Source: Gammaproteobacteria bacterium (lineage in GTDB: Bacteria > Pseudomonadota > Gammaproteobacteria > Enterobacterales > Permianibacteraceae). Taken from it: a DNA stretch of 64,000 nt. The notes beneath the pieces are model-generated. The model was not told the DNA's origin, searched no databases, and saw only the letters and a list, made by a program, of their open reading frames with translations. The DNA lies in the NCBI GenBank assembly GCA_016182845.1, contig JACPFT010000009.1, positions 1 through 64,000 of the forward strand, read 5' to 3'. Positions 10,024 to 21,288 of this stretch are shown in pieces (the stretch's first letter is position 1; every line of letters begins with the position of its first letter). The translations under genes and the position numbers were made by a program.

Positions 10024-12924
10024 TTACAGGCCGGCTATGCGCTCGCGCTGCTGTTCCAGCTTGGCGAGAGCGTCCGCCAGCTCGGCGATGCGCTCCCGGT
10101 CCTTGGCGACGACCTCGGCCGGGGCCTTCTCCGCATAGGCGGGGTTGGCCAGCTTGGTCTCGACCCGCTCCCGGTCTTTCTTGAGCTTGTCGATTTCCTT
10201 GGAAAGACGGGCCAGCTCCGCGTCCTTGTCGATGAGACCGGCCATGGGAATGAGGATTTCCATGGCGCCGGCCAAGGACGTGGCCGAGACCGGGCCTTCG
10301 TCGCCGGCTTCCAGCCAGGTGATGGATTCCAGGCGGGCGAGGGCGGTGAGGAAGCCGCGGTTCTCGTTCAAGCGGTGCAGGTCTTCCGCGCCGCCGTTCT
10401 TGAAGAACACCGGCAAGAGCTTGCCCGGGGCGATGTTCATCTCGCCGCGGATGGTGCGCACGCCCAGGATCACCGACTTGACCCATTCCAGGTCGGCGAC
10501 CACGGCCTCGGATTGCAGGCTGTCGTCGGCCTCCGGATAGGCCTCGAGCATGATGCTCTTGCCGGTCTTGCCGCTCAGGTCCTTGAGGTTCTGCCAGATC
10601 TCCTCGGTGATGAAGGGCATCAGCGGGTGGATCAGGCGCAAGACGGTTTCCAGGACCTGGACCAGGGTGTGGCGGGTGCCGCGCTTCTCGGCTTCGGAGG
10701 CGTCGCCGTTCAGCACCGGCTTGGACAGCTCCAGATACCAGTCGCAGTACTCGTTCCAGACGAATTCGTAGATGGACTGGGTGGCCAGGTCGAAGCGGTA
10801 GCCGTCCAGATGGGCGCGGGTGTCGCGGATGCAGGCCTGCAGGCGGGCACGGATCCAGCGGTCGGCCAGGGACAGCTGGAGTTCGCCGCCGCTCAGACCG
10901 CAGTCCTGGCCCTCGGCATGGCGCGCCGCCATCCCTGGCGTCGCCCCTTCGGGCGCACTTCGTGCGTCGTGTTTCGCTCCCGGCGAAACGCTCATGCGCA
11001 CATAGCGCGCCGCATTCCAGATCTTATTGCAGAAATTGCGGTAGCCCTCGACGCGGCCCATGTCGAACTTGATGTCGCGGCCGGTGGAGGCGAGCGAAGC
11101 GAAGGTGAAGCGCAGGGCGTCGCAGCCGTAGGCGTTGATGCCCTCGGGGAATTCCTTGCGGGTACGCTTCTCGATCTTCTCGGCCATCTGGGGCTGCATC
11201 AGGCCGGTAGTGCGCTTTTGCACCAGGGTGTCGATATCGATGCCGTCGATGATGTCCAGGGGATCCAGGACATTGCCCTTGGACTTGGACATCTTCTGGC
11301 CTTCGGAGTCGCGCACCAGGCCGTGCACGTACACGGTCTTGAACGGCACCTGCGGGCTGCCGTCCGGATTCTTCACGAAGTGCAGGGTCATCATGATCAT
11401 GCGCGCGACCCAGAAGAAGATGATGTCGAAGCCGGTGACCAGGACGTCCGTGGAGTGGAAGGTGCGCAGAGCCTCGGTGTCTTCCGGCCAGCCCAGGGTG
11501 GAGAAGGTCCACAGGGCGGAGGAGAACCAGGTGTCGAGCACGTCGTCGTCCTGGCGCAGCGAAACGTCGCCGCCCAGGCTGTACTTGGCGCGCACTTCCG
11601 CCTCGTCGCGGCCCACATAGACATTGCCGTTGGCGTCGTACCAGGCGGGGATGCGGTGGCCCCACCAGAGCTGGCGGCTGATGCACCAGTCCTGGATGTC
11701 GCGCATCCAGGCGTAGTACATGTTCTCGTACTGCTTGGGCACGAACTGGATCTGGCCCTGTTCCACCACCTCGATGGCCGGCTTGGCCAGGGTCGAGGCC
11801 TTCACATACCACTGGTCGGTGAGCCAGGGTTCGATGATCACGCCGGAGCGGTCGCCGCGCGGCACCTTCAGGCCGTGGGGTTCGATCTTGTCCAGCAGCC
11901 CCAGGGTCTCGAATTCGGCGACAATCTTCTTGCGCGCCTCGAAGCGGTCCAGGCCGGCATAGGCTGCCGGGGCCTTCTCGCCGTGGCTGGCCTCGTAGTT
12001 CGCGAAGGTGAGCACGGTGAACTCGGCGAGGATCTTGGCGTCCCGATCCAGGACATTGATCAGCGGCAGGTTATGACGCTTGCCGAGCTCATAGTCGTTG
12101 AAGTCATGGGCGGGGGTGATCTTGACGCAGCCGGTGCCGAAGTCCTTGTCCACATAGTCGTCGGCGACTATGGGGATCAGGCGGCCGGTGATGGGCAGGC
12201 GGATTTCCTTGCCGATCAGGTGCTTGTAGCGCTCGTCCTCGGGGTGCACGGCCACGGCGGTGTCGCCCAGCATGGTCTCCGGGCGGGTGGTGGCGACGGT
12301 CAGATGCCCCGAGCCGTCTGCCAGCGGGTAGTGGAAGTGCCAGAGCGAGCCCTTCTCTTCCTCGTTGAGGACTTCCAGATCGGAGATGGCGGTGTGCAGC
12401 TTGGGATCCCAGTTGACCAGGCGCTTGCCACGGTAGATCAGGCCCTCGTCGTAGAGGCGCACGAAGGCTTCCTGCACGGCCTTGGACAGGCCCTCGTCCA
12501 TGGTGAAACGCTCGCGGCTCCAGTCCACGGAGGAACCCAGGCGGCGGATCTGGCGGGTGATGGTGCCGCCGGACTCGGCCTTCCACTCCCAGACCTTGTC
12601 GAGAAACTTGTCGCGGCCCAGATCCAGGCGGTTCTGGCCCTCGGCGGCCAGGCGGCGTTCGACGACCATTTGGGTGGCGATGCCGGCGTGGTCCGTGCCC
12701 ACCTGCCAGAGGGTGTTGTGGCCCTTCATGCGTTGGTAGCGCACCAGGCCGTCCATGATGGTGTTGTTGAAGCCATGACCCATATGCAGGGAGCCGGTGA
12801 CATTGGGCGGCGGGATCATGATGGAGTAGGGCGTGCCCTGACCCGAGGGCGCGAAATAGCCGGCATCCTCCCAGGTCTCGTACCAGCGTTGTTCGATCTC
12901 GGCGGGGTTATAGGCTTTATCCAT
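10024..12924 (-). CDS. valS: valyl-tRNA synthetase
   Basis: Class I aminoacyl-tRNA synthetase that charges tRNA-Val and edits mischarged Thr. The HIGH signature is HMGH (residues 47-50) after PPPNVTGSL, and KMSKS appears as QKMSKSKGN near 543. The CP1 editing domain lies between them, then the anticodon-binding domain (LADRWIRA onward) and a C-terminal coiled coil ([20 protein letters not shown]). Length is 966 against about 951 in E. coli. The extra residues are largely an insertion near 643-668, between ARYVRM and EGQDCG, encoded by palindromic DNA (see 10917-10992). The gene order valS - unknown - holC - pepA is a variant of the common valS-holC-pepA block. Confidence 0.97.
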   Translation of the reverse strand: MDKAYNPAEIEQRWYETWEDAGYFAPSGQGTPYSIMIPPPNVTGSLHMGHGFNNTIMDGLVRYQRMKGHNTLWQVGTDHAGIATQMVVERRLAAEGQNRLDLGRDKFLDKVWEWKAESGGTITRQIRRLGSSVDWSRERFTMDEGLSKAVQEAFVRLYDEGLIYRGKRLVNWDPKLHTAISDLEVLNEEEKGSLWHFHYPLADGSGHLTVATTRPETMLGDTAVAVHPEDERYKHLIGKEIRLPITGRLIPIVADDYVDKDFGTGCVKITPAHDFNDYELGKRHNLPLINVLDRDAKILAEFTVLTFANYEASHGEKAPAAYAGLDRFEARKKIVAEFETLGLLDKIEPHGLKVPRGDRSGVIIEPWLTDQWYVKASTLAKPAIEVVEQGQIQFVPKQYENMYYAWMRDIQDWCISRQLWWGHRIPAWYDANGNVYVGRDEAEVRAKYSLGGDVSLRQDDDVLDTWFSSALWTFSTLGWPEDTEALRTFHSTDVLVTGFDIIFFWVARMIMMTLHFVKNPDGSPQVPFKTVYVHGLVRDSEGQKMSKSKGNVLDPLDIIDGIDIDTLVQKRTTGLMQPQMAEKIEKRTRKEFPEGINAYGCDALRFTFASLASTGRDIKFDMGRVEGYRNFCNKIWNAARYVRMSVSPGAKHDARSAPEGATPGMAARHAEGQDCGLSGGELQLSLADRWIRARLQACIRDTRAHLDGYRFDLATQSIYEFVWNEYCDWYLELSKPVLNGDASEAEKRGTRHTLVQVLETVLRLIHPLMPFITEEIWQNLKDLSGKTGKSIMLEAYPEADDSLQSEAVVADLEWVKSVILGVRTIRGEMNIAPGKLLPVFFKNGGAEDLHRLNENRGFLTALARLESITWLEAGDEGPVSATSLAGAMEILIPMAGLIDKDAELARLSKEIDKLKKDRERVETKLANPAYAEKAPAEVVAKDRERIAELADALAKLEQQRERIAGL
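10917..10992 (-). repeat. in-frame palindromic insertion inside valS
   Basis: This stretch encodes about 25 residues ([20 protein letters not shown] and a few more) absent from E. coli ValS as I recall it (MNTEGQDCG against MSVS...EGQDCG). It holds three tandem hairpins: CGCCC/GGGCG (10940-10953), CGCAC/GTGCG (10952-10964) and GTTTCGC/GCGAAAC (10969-10987). Its length keeps the frame. It looks like a coding palindromic element inserted in a surface loop. Confidence 0.65.
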
Positions 12925-12960
12925 GGTGGCAATGCTTCAAGTATATGAAATGAAAAGGAT

Positions 12961-13728
12961 TCAACGAGCCGCTTCTTGGCTCATCAGGCGGATCAGCTGC
13001 TGCGGCTCTTGTTCGCTCAGGCGTTCGCAGAGCTTGGTGCTGAACTGGAAATACATCTCCGCGAAGCTGTCGTAGACCGCCGGCGGGAACTGGCTGGAGA
13101 GCTGTTCGTCCAGGCGTTCCATGAGCTGGGCGGTGACGGTCTGGGCCAGTTCGAAGGGGTCCAGGTTGTCGGGAAGGGCGGCTTCGGGCTGGCATTCGAC
13201 CTCTGCGCACTGGCTTGGCACGTCCTGGACCTGCTCTTCATGAACCGGCTCGGCTTCCGCCTCGGCCAGGCTTTCCGAGAGCACGGCCACGGCGGCCGCC
13301 GGGGCGGGGGCGACCGGTTCGGCGGTGGGCAGTGTCTCCACGCTGGCGTCGTCGGCCGGCGGGACTTGGGCTTCCGGCTGGAGCGCTTCGGGTAGCGGTG
13401 GGGCGGCGGGCTCGTCGCGAGCCGGTGCCTCCGCCTCGACGGGTAGGACCCAGTCCGGGAGAGACTCGTAGGCGGCCCGCTCGGCGCGGCAGTCCAGGCC
13501 CTGGGCCATGTCGTGTAGACGTTCCAGCACCAGGGCCGCGCTCAGGGGCAGGGCATCGGCCAGCAGATCGGCTTCCGGGCGGGGCTGACCCAAGCCGGGG
13601 AGACCGCTCCCGGGCAGCAGGCCGTCGTAGCGCACCTGGTCCAGCAGGTCCTCCAGCTCGGCGCGCAGGCTCATGCGCTGCGCAGCGCTGAGCGGCGTTT
13701 GGACATCCATGTTCAGGGCGTGATTCAT
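12961..13728 (-). CDS. hypothetical acidic protein between holC and valS
   Basis: A 255-residue protein that I do not recognise. It has no signal peptide or membrane helix. The N-terminal 100 residues look helical (MSLRAELEDLLDQVRYDGLL); the centre is a Pro/Ala/Glu-rich linker; the C-terminal 75 residues are again helical (PFELAQTVTAQLMERLDEQL and AVYDSFAEMYFQFSTKLCER). The start at 13728 lies 8 nt after the holC stop, so the two genes are probably cotranscribed. A second ATG at 13710 (MDVQTPLS) is possible. Function is unknown; the position in a replication/translation block says little. Confidence 0.65.
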   Translation of the reverse strand: MNHALNMDVQTPLSAAQRMSLRAELEDLLDQVRYDGLLPGSGLPGLGQPRPEADLLADALPLSAALVLERLHDMAQGLDCRAERAAYESLPDWVLPVEAEAPARDEPAAPPLPEALQPEAQVPPADDASVETLPTAEPVAPAPAAAVAVLSESLAEAEAEPVHEEQVQDVPSQCAEVECQPEAALPDNLDPFELAQTVTAQLMERLDEQLSSQFPPAVYDSFAEMYFQFSTKLCERLSEQEPQQLIRLMSQEAAR

Positions 13729-13735
13729 CGGTTTC

Positions 13736-14161
13736 TTAGTTCTGGACCGTGGGGGCATATCCCTGGTCTCGGTAATAGCGGTAGCGTTCGCGGGCCTGGG
13801 CCTTGCGTTCCTCTTCCGCCGGGACGAATTCGGCGATCTGGTCGAAACGGCTCAGGGGCCAGGGCGGCAGCGCATCGCTGAGATTGATGAGCAGGCCGGT
13901 GTTGCGCGCCTCCGCCTCGCCCCAGCCGAGCTGGATGGGCGGCGGCGGGTAGGGGCCCTCGCCGACGCAATTATGCGGCAGGAAGCTGACCGGATCATAG
14001 CTCCACAGCCGCTCGTCCAGGGCATGGGCCAGGGCTTCGCTCGCGGCATGCACGTGCACGCGCCGGCCGGCGCCGTAGGCGGCTTCGATCAAGCGGCAGA
14101 CCCGCTCGAACTGGGCGGCTTCGCCGGGCTCGGTGAGGGTGTGGAATTCGACCTGGGGCAT
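13736..14161 (-). CDS. holC: DNA polymerase III chi subunit
   Basis: Chi binds single-strand-binding protein and, through psi (holD at 2002), links it to the clamp loader. The 141-residue protein shows the family pattern QVEFHTL at the N-terminus, LDERLWSYDPVSFLPHN near residues 50-66 and FDQIAEFVPAEEE near 107. Position upstream of valS and downstream of pepA is the widespread arrangement. The start at 14161 (MPQVEFHT) is chosen over 14200 because the upstream codons run through the C-rich repeat. Confidence 0.92.
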   Translation of the reverse strand: MPQVEFHTLTEPGEAAQFERVCRLIEAAYGAGRRVHVHAASEALAHALDERLWSYDPVSFLPHNCVGEGPYPPPPIQLGWGEAEARNTGLLINLSDALPPWPLSRFDQIAEFVPAEEERKAQARERYRYYRDQGYAPTVQN

Positions 14162-14171
14162 GGTGAGCGTT

Positions 14172-14216
14172 CCCCCTCTCCCCCGACCCCTCCCCCGCAA
14201 TGGGGGGGAGGGGAGG
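14172..14216. repeat. C-rich palindromic intergenic repeat (family 1)
   Basis: The CCCCCTCTCCCCCGACCCC arm pairs with TGGGGGGGAGGGG. It fills the gap between pepA (stop at 14224) and holC (start at 14161), so it would be transcribed inside the operon. Confidence 0.75.
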
Positions 14217-14223
14217 AAGAGGT

Positions 14224-15726
14224 TTAGTGTTTACCCTGGCTGCGGTCCAGGAGGTACTGGGTCAATAGGGGCACGGGGCGGCCGGTGGCGCCTTTCTGCT
14301 TACCGCCGGAGCGCCAGGCCGTGCCGGCGATGTCCATGTGCGCCCAGTGGTATTTCTTGGTGAAACGGCCCAGGAAGCAGGCGGCGGTGATCGATCCGGC
14401 CGCGCGGCCGCCGATATTGGCCATGTCGGCGAAGGGCGATTCCAGCTGTTCCTGGTAGTCGTCCCACATCGGCATGCGCCAGGCGCGGTCGCAGGCGGCC
14501 TCGCCGGCGTTGAGCAGGTCGTGGGCCAGGGGATTGTGGTTGGCGTACAGGGCCGAGGCATGGGCGCCCAGGGCGATGACGCAGGCGCCGGTCAGGGTGG
14601 CCAGATCGATGACCACATCCGGCTCGAAGCGCTCCACATAGGTGAGCACGTCGCAGAGCACCAAGCGGCCCTCGGCATCGGTGTTGAGCACTTCGATGGT
14701 CTGGCCGGACATGGAGGTGAGGATGTCGCCGGGCCGGTAGGCATTGCCGCCGGGCATGTTCTCGGTGGCGCCGATGGCGGCGATGACATTGAGGGGCAGC
14801 TTGAGCTCGGCCAGGGCCTTCATGGTGCCGAACACGCCGGCGGCGCCGCCCATGTCGTACTTCATCTCGTCCATGCCCTCGCCGGGCTTGATGGAGATCC
14901 CGCCGGAGTCGAAGGTCAGGCCCTTGCCCACCAGGACGATGGGCTTCTCATCGGGCTTGCCGCCCTTGTATTCCATGAGGATCAGCTTGGCCGGCTGTTC
15001 CGAGCCGCGCGCCACGGCCAGGAAGGAGCCCATGGACAGGGCATCCATGTCGGCTTCCTCGTAGACCGTGGTCTTCACCGATTCGTAAGCCTGGCTTAAG
15101 CGGTGGGCTTCGTCGGCGAGATAGGAGGGGTGGCAGACATTGGGCGGAAGATTGCCCAAGTCCTTGGCCAGCTTGACGCCGGTGGCCACGGCCAAGCCCT
15201 CGGCGATGGCGGTCTCGCCCACGGACAGCTCGCGGCGGGTCGGCACGTTGAACACCAGCTTGCGCAGGGGCCGGCGCGCGGCATCCTTCTTGGTCTTGAA
15301 CTGGTCGAAGACGTACAGGGTTTCCTGGGCGGCTTCCACGGCCTGGCGCACTTTCCAGTGGGTGTCGCGGCCCTTGACGTGTAGCTCGGGCAGGAAGCAC
15401 ACGGCTTCCATGGACCCGGTGTCGTTCAGGGTGGTGATGGTCTTGGCGATGATCTTGCGGTATTGGGCATCGCCGAGATCCCGTTCCTTGCCGCAGCCCA
15501 CCAGGAGCACGCGGTCGCAGAGCGTGTTGGGCACGTTGTGCAGCATCAGCACTTGCTCGGGTTTACCCTCCAGATCACCCCTACGCAGGATATTGCTGAT
15601 ATAGCCGTCGCTGACCTTGTCCAGCTGCTCGGCGACGGGGGAGAGCTTGCGCGGCTCGAAGACGCCGACGACGATGCAGGCACTGCGCTGTTTCTCGGGG
15701 CTGCCGCTCTTGACGCTAAATTCCAT
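14224..15726 (-). CDS. pepA: leucyl aminopeptidase (M17)
   Basis: Hexameric two-metal exopeptidase that removes N-terminal residues; PepA is also a DNA-binding architectural protein in E. coli. The 500-residue length matches the family. The C-terminal catalytic domain has [15 protein letters not shown], with metal-binding Lys and Asp, and the signature NTDAEGRL near residue 345. The start at 15726 (MEFSVKSG) is placed by homology; the frame is open 42 codons further upstream but lacks family similarity. It is divergent from lptF across a 234-nt gap, as in many Gammaproteobacteria. Confidence 0.96.
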   Translation of the reverse strand: MEFSVKSGSPEKQRSACIVVGVFEPRKLSPVAEQLDKVSDGYISNILRRGDLEGKPEQVLMLHNVPNTLCDRVLLVGCGKERDLGDAQYRKIIAKTITTLNDTGSMEAVCFLPELHVKGRDTHWKVRQAVEAAQETLYVFDQFKTKKDAARRPLRKLVFNVPTRRELSVGETAIAEGLAVATGVKLAKDLGNLPPNVCHPSYLADEAHRLSQAYESVKTTVYEEADMDALSMGSFLAVARGSEQPAKLILMEYKGGKPDEKPIVLVGKGLTFDSGGISIKPGEGMDEMKYDMGGAAGVFGTMKALAELKLPLNVIAAIGATENMPGGNAYRPGDILTSMSGQTIEVLNTDAEGRLVLCDVLTYVERFEPDVVIDLATLTGACVIALGAHASALYANHNPLAHDLLNAGEAACDRAWRMPMWDDYQEQLESPFADMANIGGRAAGSITAACFLGRFTKKYHWAHMDIAGTAWRSGGKQKGATGRPVPLLTQYLLDRSQGKH

Positions 15727-15960
15727 GGGAACTCCTGGCCTTACGGATGTATCATGGCGGGCGCCGCGTCGGGGACTCTTCGGGGGGCGTAAACCTGACG
15801 GCTCACGGTGCGGAAGCGGCCCCGAGCCTCTGGCCCGACCGGAAAACTTCACAAAATCGAAGTCTAGCGAAAATTCCGCTCAAAACGAACCGAAATAGAA
15901 ATTTTTGTCCGTGTTGGCCGATGCGGTATGTAAGCGGTCCGACACCGGGAGGCATGCTCC

Positions 15961-17070
15961 TTGATCGTCGCCAACTACTTGCGCCGCGAGGCGGCGCTCG
16001 GCTTCGCCGCCGTCTTGGCCGTGCTGCTGGTGATCTTCACCAGCCAACAGTTCGTGCACTTCCTGGGTAATGCCCTGGACGGCAGCATCGGCCAGGACAT
16101 GGTCTTGGCCATGCTGGGCCTGCAGGTCCCCGTCATGCTGCCCATGCTCCTGCCCTTGGCCCTGTTCCTGGGCGTGCTGCTGGCCGTGGGACGGCTCTAT
16201 GTGGATTCGGAGATGGTCGTTCTGCGCGCCGGCGGCTATTCCGAATGGCAGATCCTGGCCTGGCTCTACCCCCTGAACCTGCTGCTCGCCCTGGGCGCGG
16301 CGGGCGTGTCCCTCTGGTTGGGGCCCTGGGCCGATGCCCGACAACATCATCTGGCCGAGAGCTTCGAGTCGCGGGGGGATACGGCCCTCTTGGCGCCCGG
16401 GCGTTTCCAGGAGCTGGCCGGAGGCCAGCGGGTGATCTACCTGGAAGCCTATGATCAGGAGCGCAAGATGCGCCGGGTGTTCATCGCCGATCAGATGGCC
16501 AAGCCCGGCCAGGATGGGAAGCCCGGCGCCGTGCGCCTGGTGTCGGCCAAGGGCGGACGCATCGTCACCGACGCCGCCGGCAACGAATACCTGGAGTTGC
16601 AGGACGGCCAGCGTTACGAGGGGCCGCCCGGCGGACGCGAGTTCACCGTGACCGGGTTTGAGCGCTACCAGACCCTGCTCAAGGCCAGTACCCGTTCCTG
16701 GGCACGCAGCCTCAAGACCTACGATCTGGACGAGTTGCTGGCCTTGCCGCCGGGCCGCGAGCGCAGCGCCGAGCTTGCCTGGCGCTGGTCGCTTCCGGTG
16801 GCCACCCTGTTGCTTCCGGCCCTGGCCCTGTCCCTGGCGCGCACCAATCCGCGCCAGGGCCGTTACGCCGGGGTGATGCCGGGCATAGGCCTGTACTTGT
16901 TGTACATGCTGCTGCTCATGGGCGGGCGCAATGCCCTCGACGCCGGGCGCATGCCGGAAGCTCTGGGCCTGTGGCCGGTGCATGGCGCCTTGCTGTTGTT
17001 GAGCGTCGTGCTTCTGGCGCGCGGCAGCGGCTGGCCCTGGCGGCGAGCCCGCCTGGAGGCGAGCGCATGA
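15961..17070 (+). CDS. lptF: LPS export permease LptF
   Basis: Inner-membrane subunit of the LptB2FG ABC transporter that extracts lipopolysaccharide for transport to the outer membrane. The 369-residue protein has three N-terminal membrane helices (VLAVLLVIFTSQQFVHFL; PVMLPMLLPLALFLGVLLAV; WLYPLNLLLALGAAGVSLW), a periplasmic beta-jellyroll region (about residues 130-250) and three C-terminal helices. The start is TTG at 15961, with GGGAGG at 15946-15951; the nearby ATG at 15954 is out of frame. It overlaps lptG by ATGA. Confidence 0.95.
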   Translation: MIVANYLRREAALGFAAVLAVLLVIFTSQQFVHFLGNALDGSIGQDMVLAMLGLQVPVMLPMLLPLALFLGVLLAVGRLYVDSEMVVLRAGGYSEWQILAWLYPLNLLLALGAAGVSLWLGPWADARQHHLAESFESRGDTALLAPGRFQELAGGQRVIYLEAYDQERKMRRVFIADQMAKPGQDGKPGAVRLVSAKGGRIVTDAAGNEYLELQDGQRYEGPPGGREFTVTGFERYQTLLKASTRSWARSLKTYDLDELLALPPGRERSAELAWRWSLPVATLLLPALALSLARTNPRQGRYAGVMPGIGLYLLYMLLLMGGRNALDAGRMPEALGLWPVHGALLLLSVVLLARGSGWPWRRARLEASA

Positions 17071-18137
17071 GCCGTCTGCAATGGTATCTGGCCCGCACTA
17101 TCCTCGCGGCGACCCTCGCCACCCTGGCCCTCCTGGTTGGCATTTGGGGTCTGTTCGAGCTGCTGGATCAGTTGGGCGACACCGGGCGCGGCAGCTATGA
17201 CAGCATCGACGCCCTGCGCTACACCCTGTTGTCCCTGGCGCCCCAGGCCTACCGTTTCTTGCCCCTGGCGGGCCTCTTGGGGGCACTGACCGGCCTCGGC
17301 ATGCTGGCCAGCCATAGCGAGCTGACCGTGATGCGCGCGGCGGGCGTGTCCACGGGCCAACTGGCCGGAATGGTCCTGCGCACCGCTCTGGTGCTGGCTC
17401 TGGGGGCGGCGCTGCTGGGCGAGGGCTGGGCACCGGAGGCTAAGCGCCAGGCCGAGGAGCTGCGCCAGCGCGCCATCCACGGCGACAAGGGCTACTTGGG
17501 GTCCGAGCACGGACTCTGGGCGCGCGACGGCCATGACTTCGTGCATATCGGCCAGCTGACGCCGGGCGGGCGCCTGCTGACACTGATTCGCTACCGCCTG
17601 GACGAGGCGGGCGTGCTGCAGTCCTTGAGCCGCGCCGAGTCGGCGGATTACCTGGGCGAGGGGACGTGGCGGCTGAATCGCGTGCAGACCAGCCTGCTAC
17701 AGGCCGACGGCGTGGGCAGCACCCAGGCCGGGAGCGAGGCCTGGCATACTACGCTGAGCCCCGACACCCTGGGCGTCGTGGTCGTGGCCCCGGACGATAT
17801 GGGTCTCCTGGCCCTGGCCGAGTACCGCCAATACCTGCGCGACAATAACCTGGCCTCGGGCCCTTACGATCTGGCCTATTGGCGCAAGCTGCTACAACCG
17901 CTGGCCACGGCCCTGATGATGTTCGTGGGCATGTCCTTCGTGTTCGGACCCATGCGCTCGGTGAGCATGGGCGCGCGCATCCTGGTGGGGATCGCCACCG
18001 GCTTCGGCTTCTACCTGGCCAATGCCGTGTTCGGGCCCTTGAGCCTGGTCTATGGCCTGTCGCCGGTCCTGGCGGCGGCGCTGCCCTTGGCGGTCTTCGC
18101 GGCCCTGGGCAGCTGGCTGTTGAAGCGGGCGGGTTAG
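17067..18137 (+). CDS. lptG: LPS export permease LptG
   Basis: Partner permease of LptF in the LptB2FG transporter. The 356-residue protein has the same topology: helices at the N-terminus (TILAATLATLALLVGIWGLF; FLPLAGLLGALTGLGML), a periplasmic domain (about 120-260) and C-terminal helices, with LGAALLGEGWAPEAKRQAEE close to the family pattern. ATG at 17067 overlaps the lptF stop; the longer frame from 16971 lies inside lptF and is not used. Confidence 0.95.
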   Translation: MSRLQWYLARTILAATLATLALLVGIWGLFELLDQLGDTGRGSYDSIDALRYTLLSLAPQAYRFLPLAGLLGALTGLGMLASHSELTVMRAAGVSTGQLAGMVLRTALVLALGAALLGEGWAPEAKRQAEELRQRAIHGDKGYLGSEHGLWARDGHDFVHIGQLTPGGRLLTLIRYRLDEAGVLQSLSRAESADYLGEGTWRLNRVQTSLLQADGVGSTQAGSEAWHTTLSPDTLGVVVVAPDDMGLLALAEYRQYLRDNNLASGPYDLAYWRKLLQPLATALMMFVGMSFVFGPMRSVSMGARILVGIATGFGFYLANAVFGPLSLVYGLSPVLAAALPLAVFAALGSWLLKRAG

Positions 18138-18149
18138 GTCGGAGCTCTT

Positions 18150-18203
18150 GTAAGTCCCGCTTCAGCGGGACTGCGGGTTGTCCCGCTGAAGCGGGACCTA
18201 CGG
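18150..18203. repeat. paired palindromic repeat (family 2, TCCCGCTTCAGCGGGA)
   Basis: TCCCGCTTCAGCGGGA (18155-18170) and TCCCGCTGAAGCGGGA (18181-18196) are each palindromic and also pair with each other, so alternative hairpins or one long cruciform can form. The unit ends in CCTACGG, like the copy at 26717-26797. It lies between the convergent lptG and RDD genes and may serve as a bidirectional transcript end. Confidence 0.75.
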
Positions 18204-18212
18204 GGCGTAGGC

Positions 18213-18668
18213 TCAAAGCGCTTTCTTCTTCGGCAGCACCACCACTTCCGTCAGCGACAGCTTGTCGTGCAGGGCCAGGCCGCCGCTATCCAGCAAGAGG
18301 CTCAGGCTGGACAGGCCTAGCAGGCCGGTGGCGAAGCGCAGTGCCGCGGCCTTCCAGCTCATCAGGCCGCCATCCAGACGCTGAGCCTTGAGACGCCAGG
18401 GGCGCATGCCCACGGTCTGGCCGGCCTTGACCATGGACAGGCCGTAGTAGCCGAACCACCAGGCCAGGAGGTAGAGCTGGTGCAGGGGATGGCCGGACAG
18501 CCGGCCCTGGGCGCCGGAGTCGGTGACGCCCAGGACCAGGGCCTCGAAGGCCGTGCTCAGGACGGTGGCGAAGAACAAGAGCCCGGTAAGGACCAGGGCG
18601 TCGTAGCTGAGGGCTGCCAGGCGGCGCGGCAGGCCGGCGCGCGGAAAATCGGGGGCGGTGTGTGTCAT
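18213..18668 (-). CDS. RDD family membrane protein
   Basis: A 151-residue inner-membrane protein. The RDD pattern is visible as RRLAALSYDALVLTGLLFF (residues 15-33), where Arg and Asp of the first helix are conserved in the family. A second helix follows (LYLLAWWFGYYGLSMVKAGQ) with TVGMRPWRLK, and a third near residues 110-127. Function is unknown; transport roles have been proposed for some members. RDD genes commonly sit near lptG in proteobacteria. Confidence 0.88.
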   Translation of the reverse strand: MTHTAPDFPRAGLPRRLAALSYDALVLTGLLFFATVLSTAFEALVLGVTDSGAQGRLSGHPLHQLYLLAWWFGYYGLSMVKAGQTVGMRPWRLKAQRLDGGLMSWKAAALRFATGLLGLSSLSLLLDSGGLALHDKLSLTEVVVLPKKKAL

Positions 18669-18804
18669 CGTGGGCTCCTGAACGCCGCCGGAGTCTAGGG
18701 GCTGGCGCGGTGAACTGCAACGCAGGTCGATAGAGCCGGGCGGCTATCTCGGGTATGCTATGCGCCCAGTCATTACGTCATACCGCAGTCAGGGAGGACT
18801 TCTC

Positions 18805-20091
<1,287 letters not shown>

Positions 20092-20095
20092 GCGT

Positions 20096-20154
20096 TCCCC
20101 CTCTCCCCAACCAGCCCCCTCGCTTCGCTCTCCCCCGCGAGGGGGGGGAGGGGC
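20096..20154. repeat. C-rich palindromic intergenic repeat (family 1)
   Basis: CCCCCTCTCCCCAACC, an inner CGCTTCGCTCTCCCCCGCG and a GGGGGGGGAGGGG arm form a hairpin between the dehydrogenase and epimerase genes, which are cotranscribed in the same direction. Confidence 0.75.
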
Positions 20155-20176
20155 TCAAGATCTGGATACCGCAGGT

Positions 20177-21184
20177 ATGAAAATTCTCGTCACCGGCGCC
20201 GCCGGCTTCATCGGCTCCCATCTGTCCCAGCGCTTCCTGGCGCGGGGCGACACGGTGGTGGGCCTGGACAATCTCAACGACTATTACGAAGTCAGCCTGA
20301 AGGAGGCGCGCCTGGCGCGCTTGACGCCCCAGGCCGGCTTCCGCTTCGTCAAGCTGGACGTGGCCGACCGGGAGGGCATGGCCGCGCTGTTCGCTGACGA
20401 GAAATTCGACAAGGTCGTGCACCTGGCCGCCCAGGCCGGCGTGCGTTACTCCCTGGTCAATCCCCAGGCCTACATCGACGCCAACCTGGTGGGCTTCACC
20501 AATGTCCTGGAAGGCTGCCGCCACAACGCCGTGCAGCACCTGGTCTATGCCTCGTCCAGCTCGGTCTACGGCGCCAACGTCGTGCAGCCCTTCTCCGAGC
20601 ACCACAGCGTCGATCACCCGGTGTCCCTGTACGCGGCCACTAAGAAGGCCAACGAGCTGATGGCCCATACTTATAGCCATCTGTTCGGCCTGCCCACCAC
20701 CGGCCTGCGTTTCTTCACGGTCTACGGCCCCTGGGGCCGTCCGGACATGGCCTTGTTCCTGTTCACCAAGGCCATCATCGAGGGCCGCCCCATCGACATC
20801 TACAACCACGGCAAGATGATCCGCGACTTCACCTACGTGGACGACATCGTCGAGGGGGTCGTGCGCGTCACCGACGCGACGCCGGTGGCCAACCCGGTCT
20901 ATGACCGGGTGGCTTCCGATCCGGCGACCAGCTACGCGCCCTACCGGGTGTTCAACATCGGCAATTCCAGCCCGGTCCAGCTCATGGAGTTCGTCGAGGC
21001 CATCGAGGCCGCCGTGGGCAAGACCGCCATCAATAACTTCATGGACATCCAGCCGGGCGACGTGCCGGCTACCCATGCCGACGTGTCCGCCCTGGAGCAG
21101 GCCGTGGGCTTCAAGCCGGCGACGGCGGTGCGCGACGGCGTGGCGCGTTTCGTGGCCTGGTACCGGGACTATTACCGGGTGTAA
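20177..21184 (+). CDS. NAD-dependent nucleotide-sugar epimerase (CapI / UDP-glucuronate 4-epimerase type)
   Basis: SDR-family epimerase, 335 residues. [10 protein letters not shown] (residues 7-16) binds NAD; the catalytic set is Ser in YASSSSVYG plus Tyr and Lys in [29 protein letters not shown] is typical of UDP-glucuronate 4-epimerases such as CapI/LpsL. With the dehydrogenase upstream the likely product is an epimerised UDP-uronic acid. No glycosyltransferases or polymerase are nearby. The start at 20177 is chosen because the upstream frame runs through the C-rich repeat. Confidence 0.88.
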   Translation: MKILVTGAAGFIGSHLSQRFLARGDTVVGLDNLNDYYEVSLKEARLARLTPQAGFRFVKLDVADREGMAALFADEKFDKVVHLAAQAGVRYSLVNPQAYIDANLVGFTNVLEGCRHNAVQHLVYASSSSVYGANVVQPFSEHHSVDHPVSLYAATKKANELMAHTYSHLFGLPTTGLRFFTVYGPWGRPDMALFLFTKAIIEGRPIDIYNHGKMIRDFTYVDDIVEGVVRVTDATPVANPVYDRVASDPATSYAPYRVFNIGNSSPVQLMEFVEAIEAAVGKTAINNFMDIQPGDVPATHADVSALEQAVGFKPATAVRDGVARFVAWYRDYYRV

Positions 21185-21288
21185 GGCCAGGTCCGTACTA
21201 GCAAGGCCGCCTCCGGGCGGCCTTGTGCTTTGTTGGGGAGGATCCTAGGGGCTATGCTTGTTGCAGGGTCCCGTTCTGGCCGCGCCGA

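Noticed and set aside
10375-12948. Long plus-strand open frame (857 codons) opposite valS
   Set aside because: It is the GC-rich shadow of valS. Its product has no recognisable domain, while the minus strand encodes a complete synthetase.
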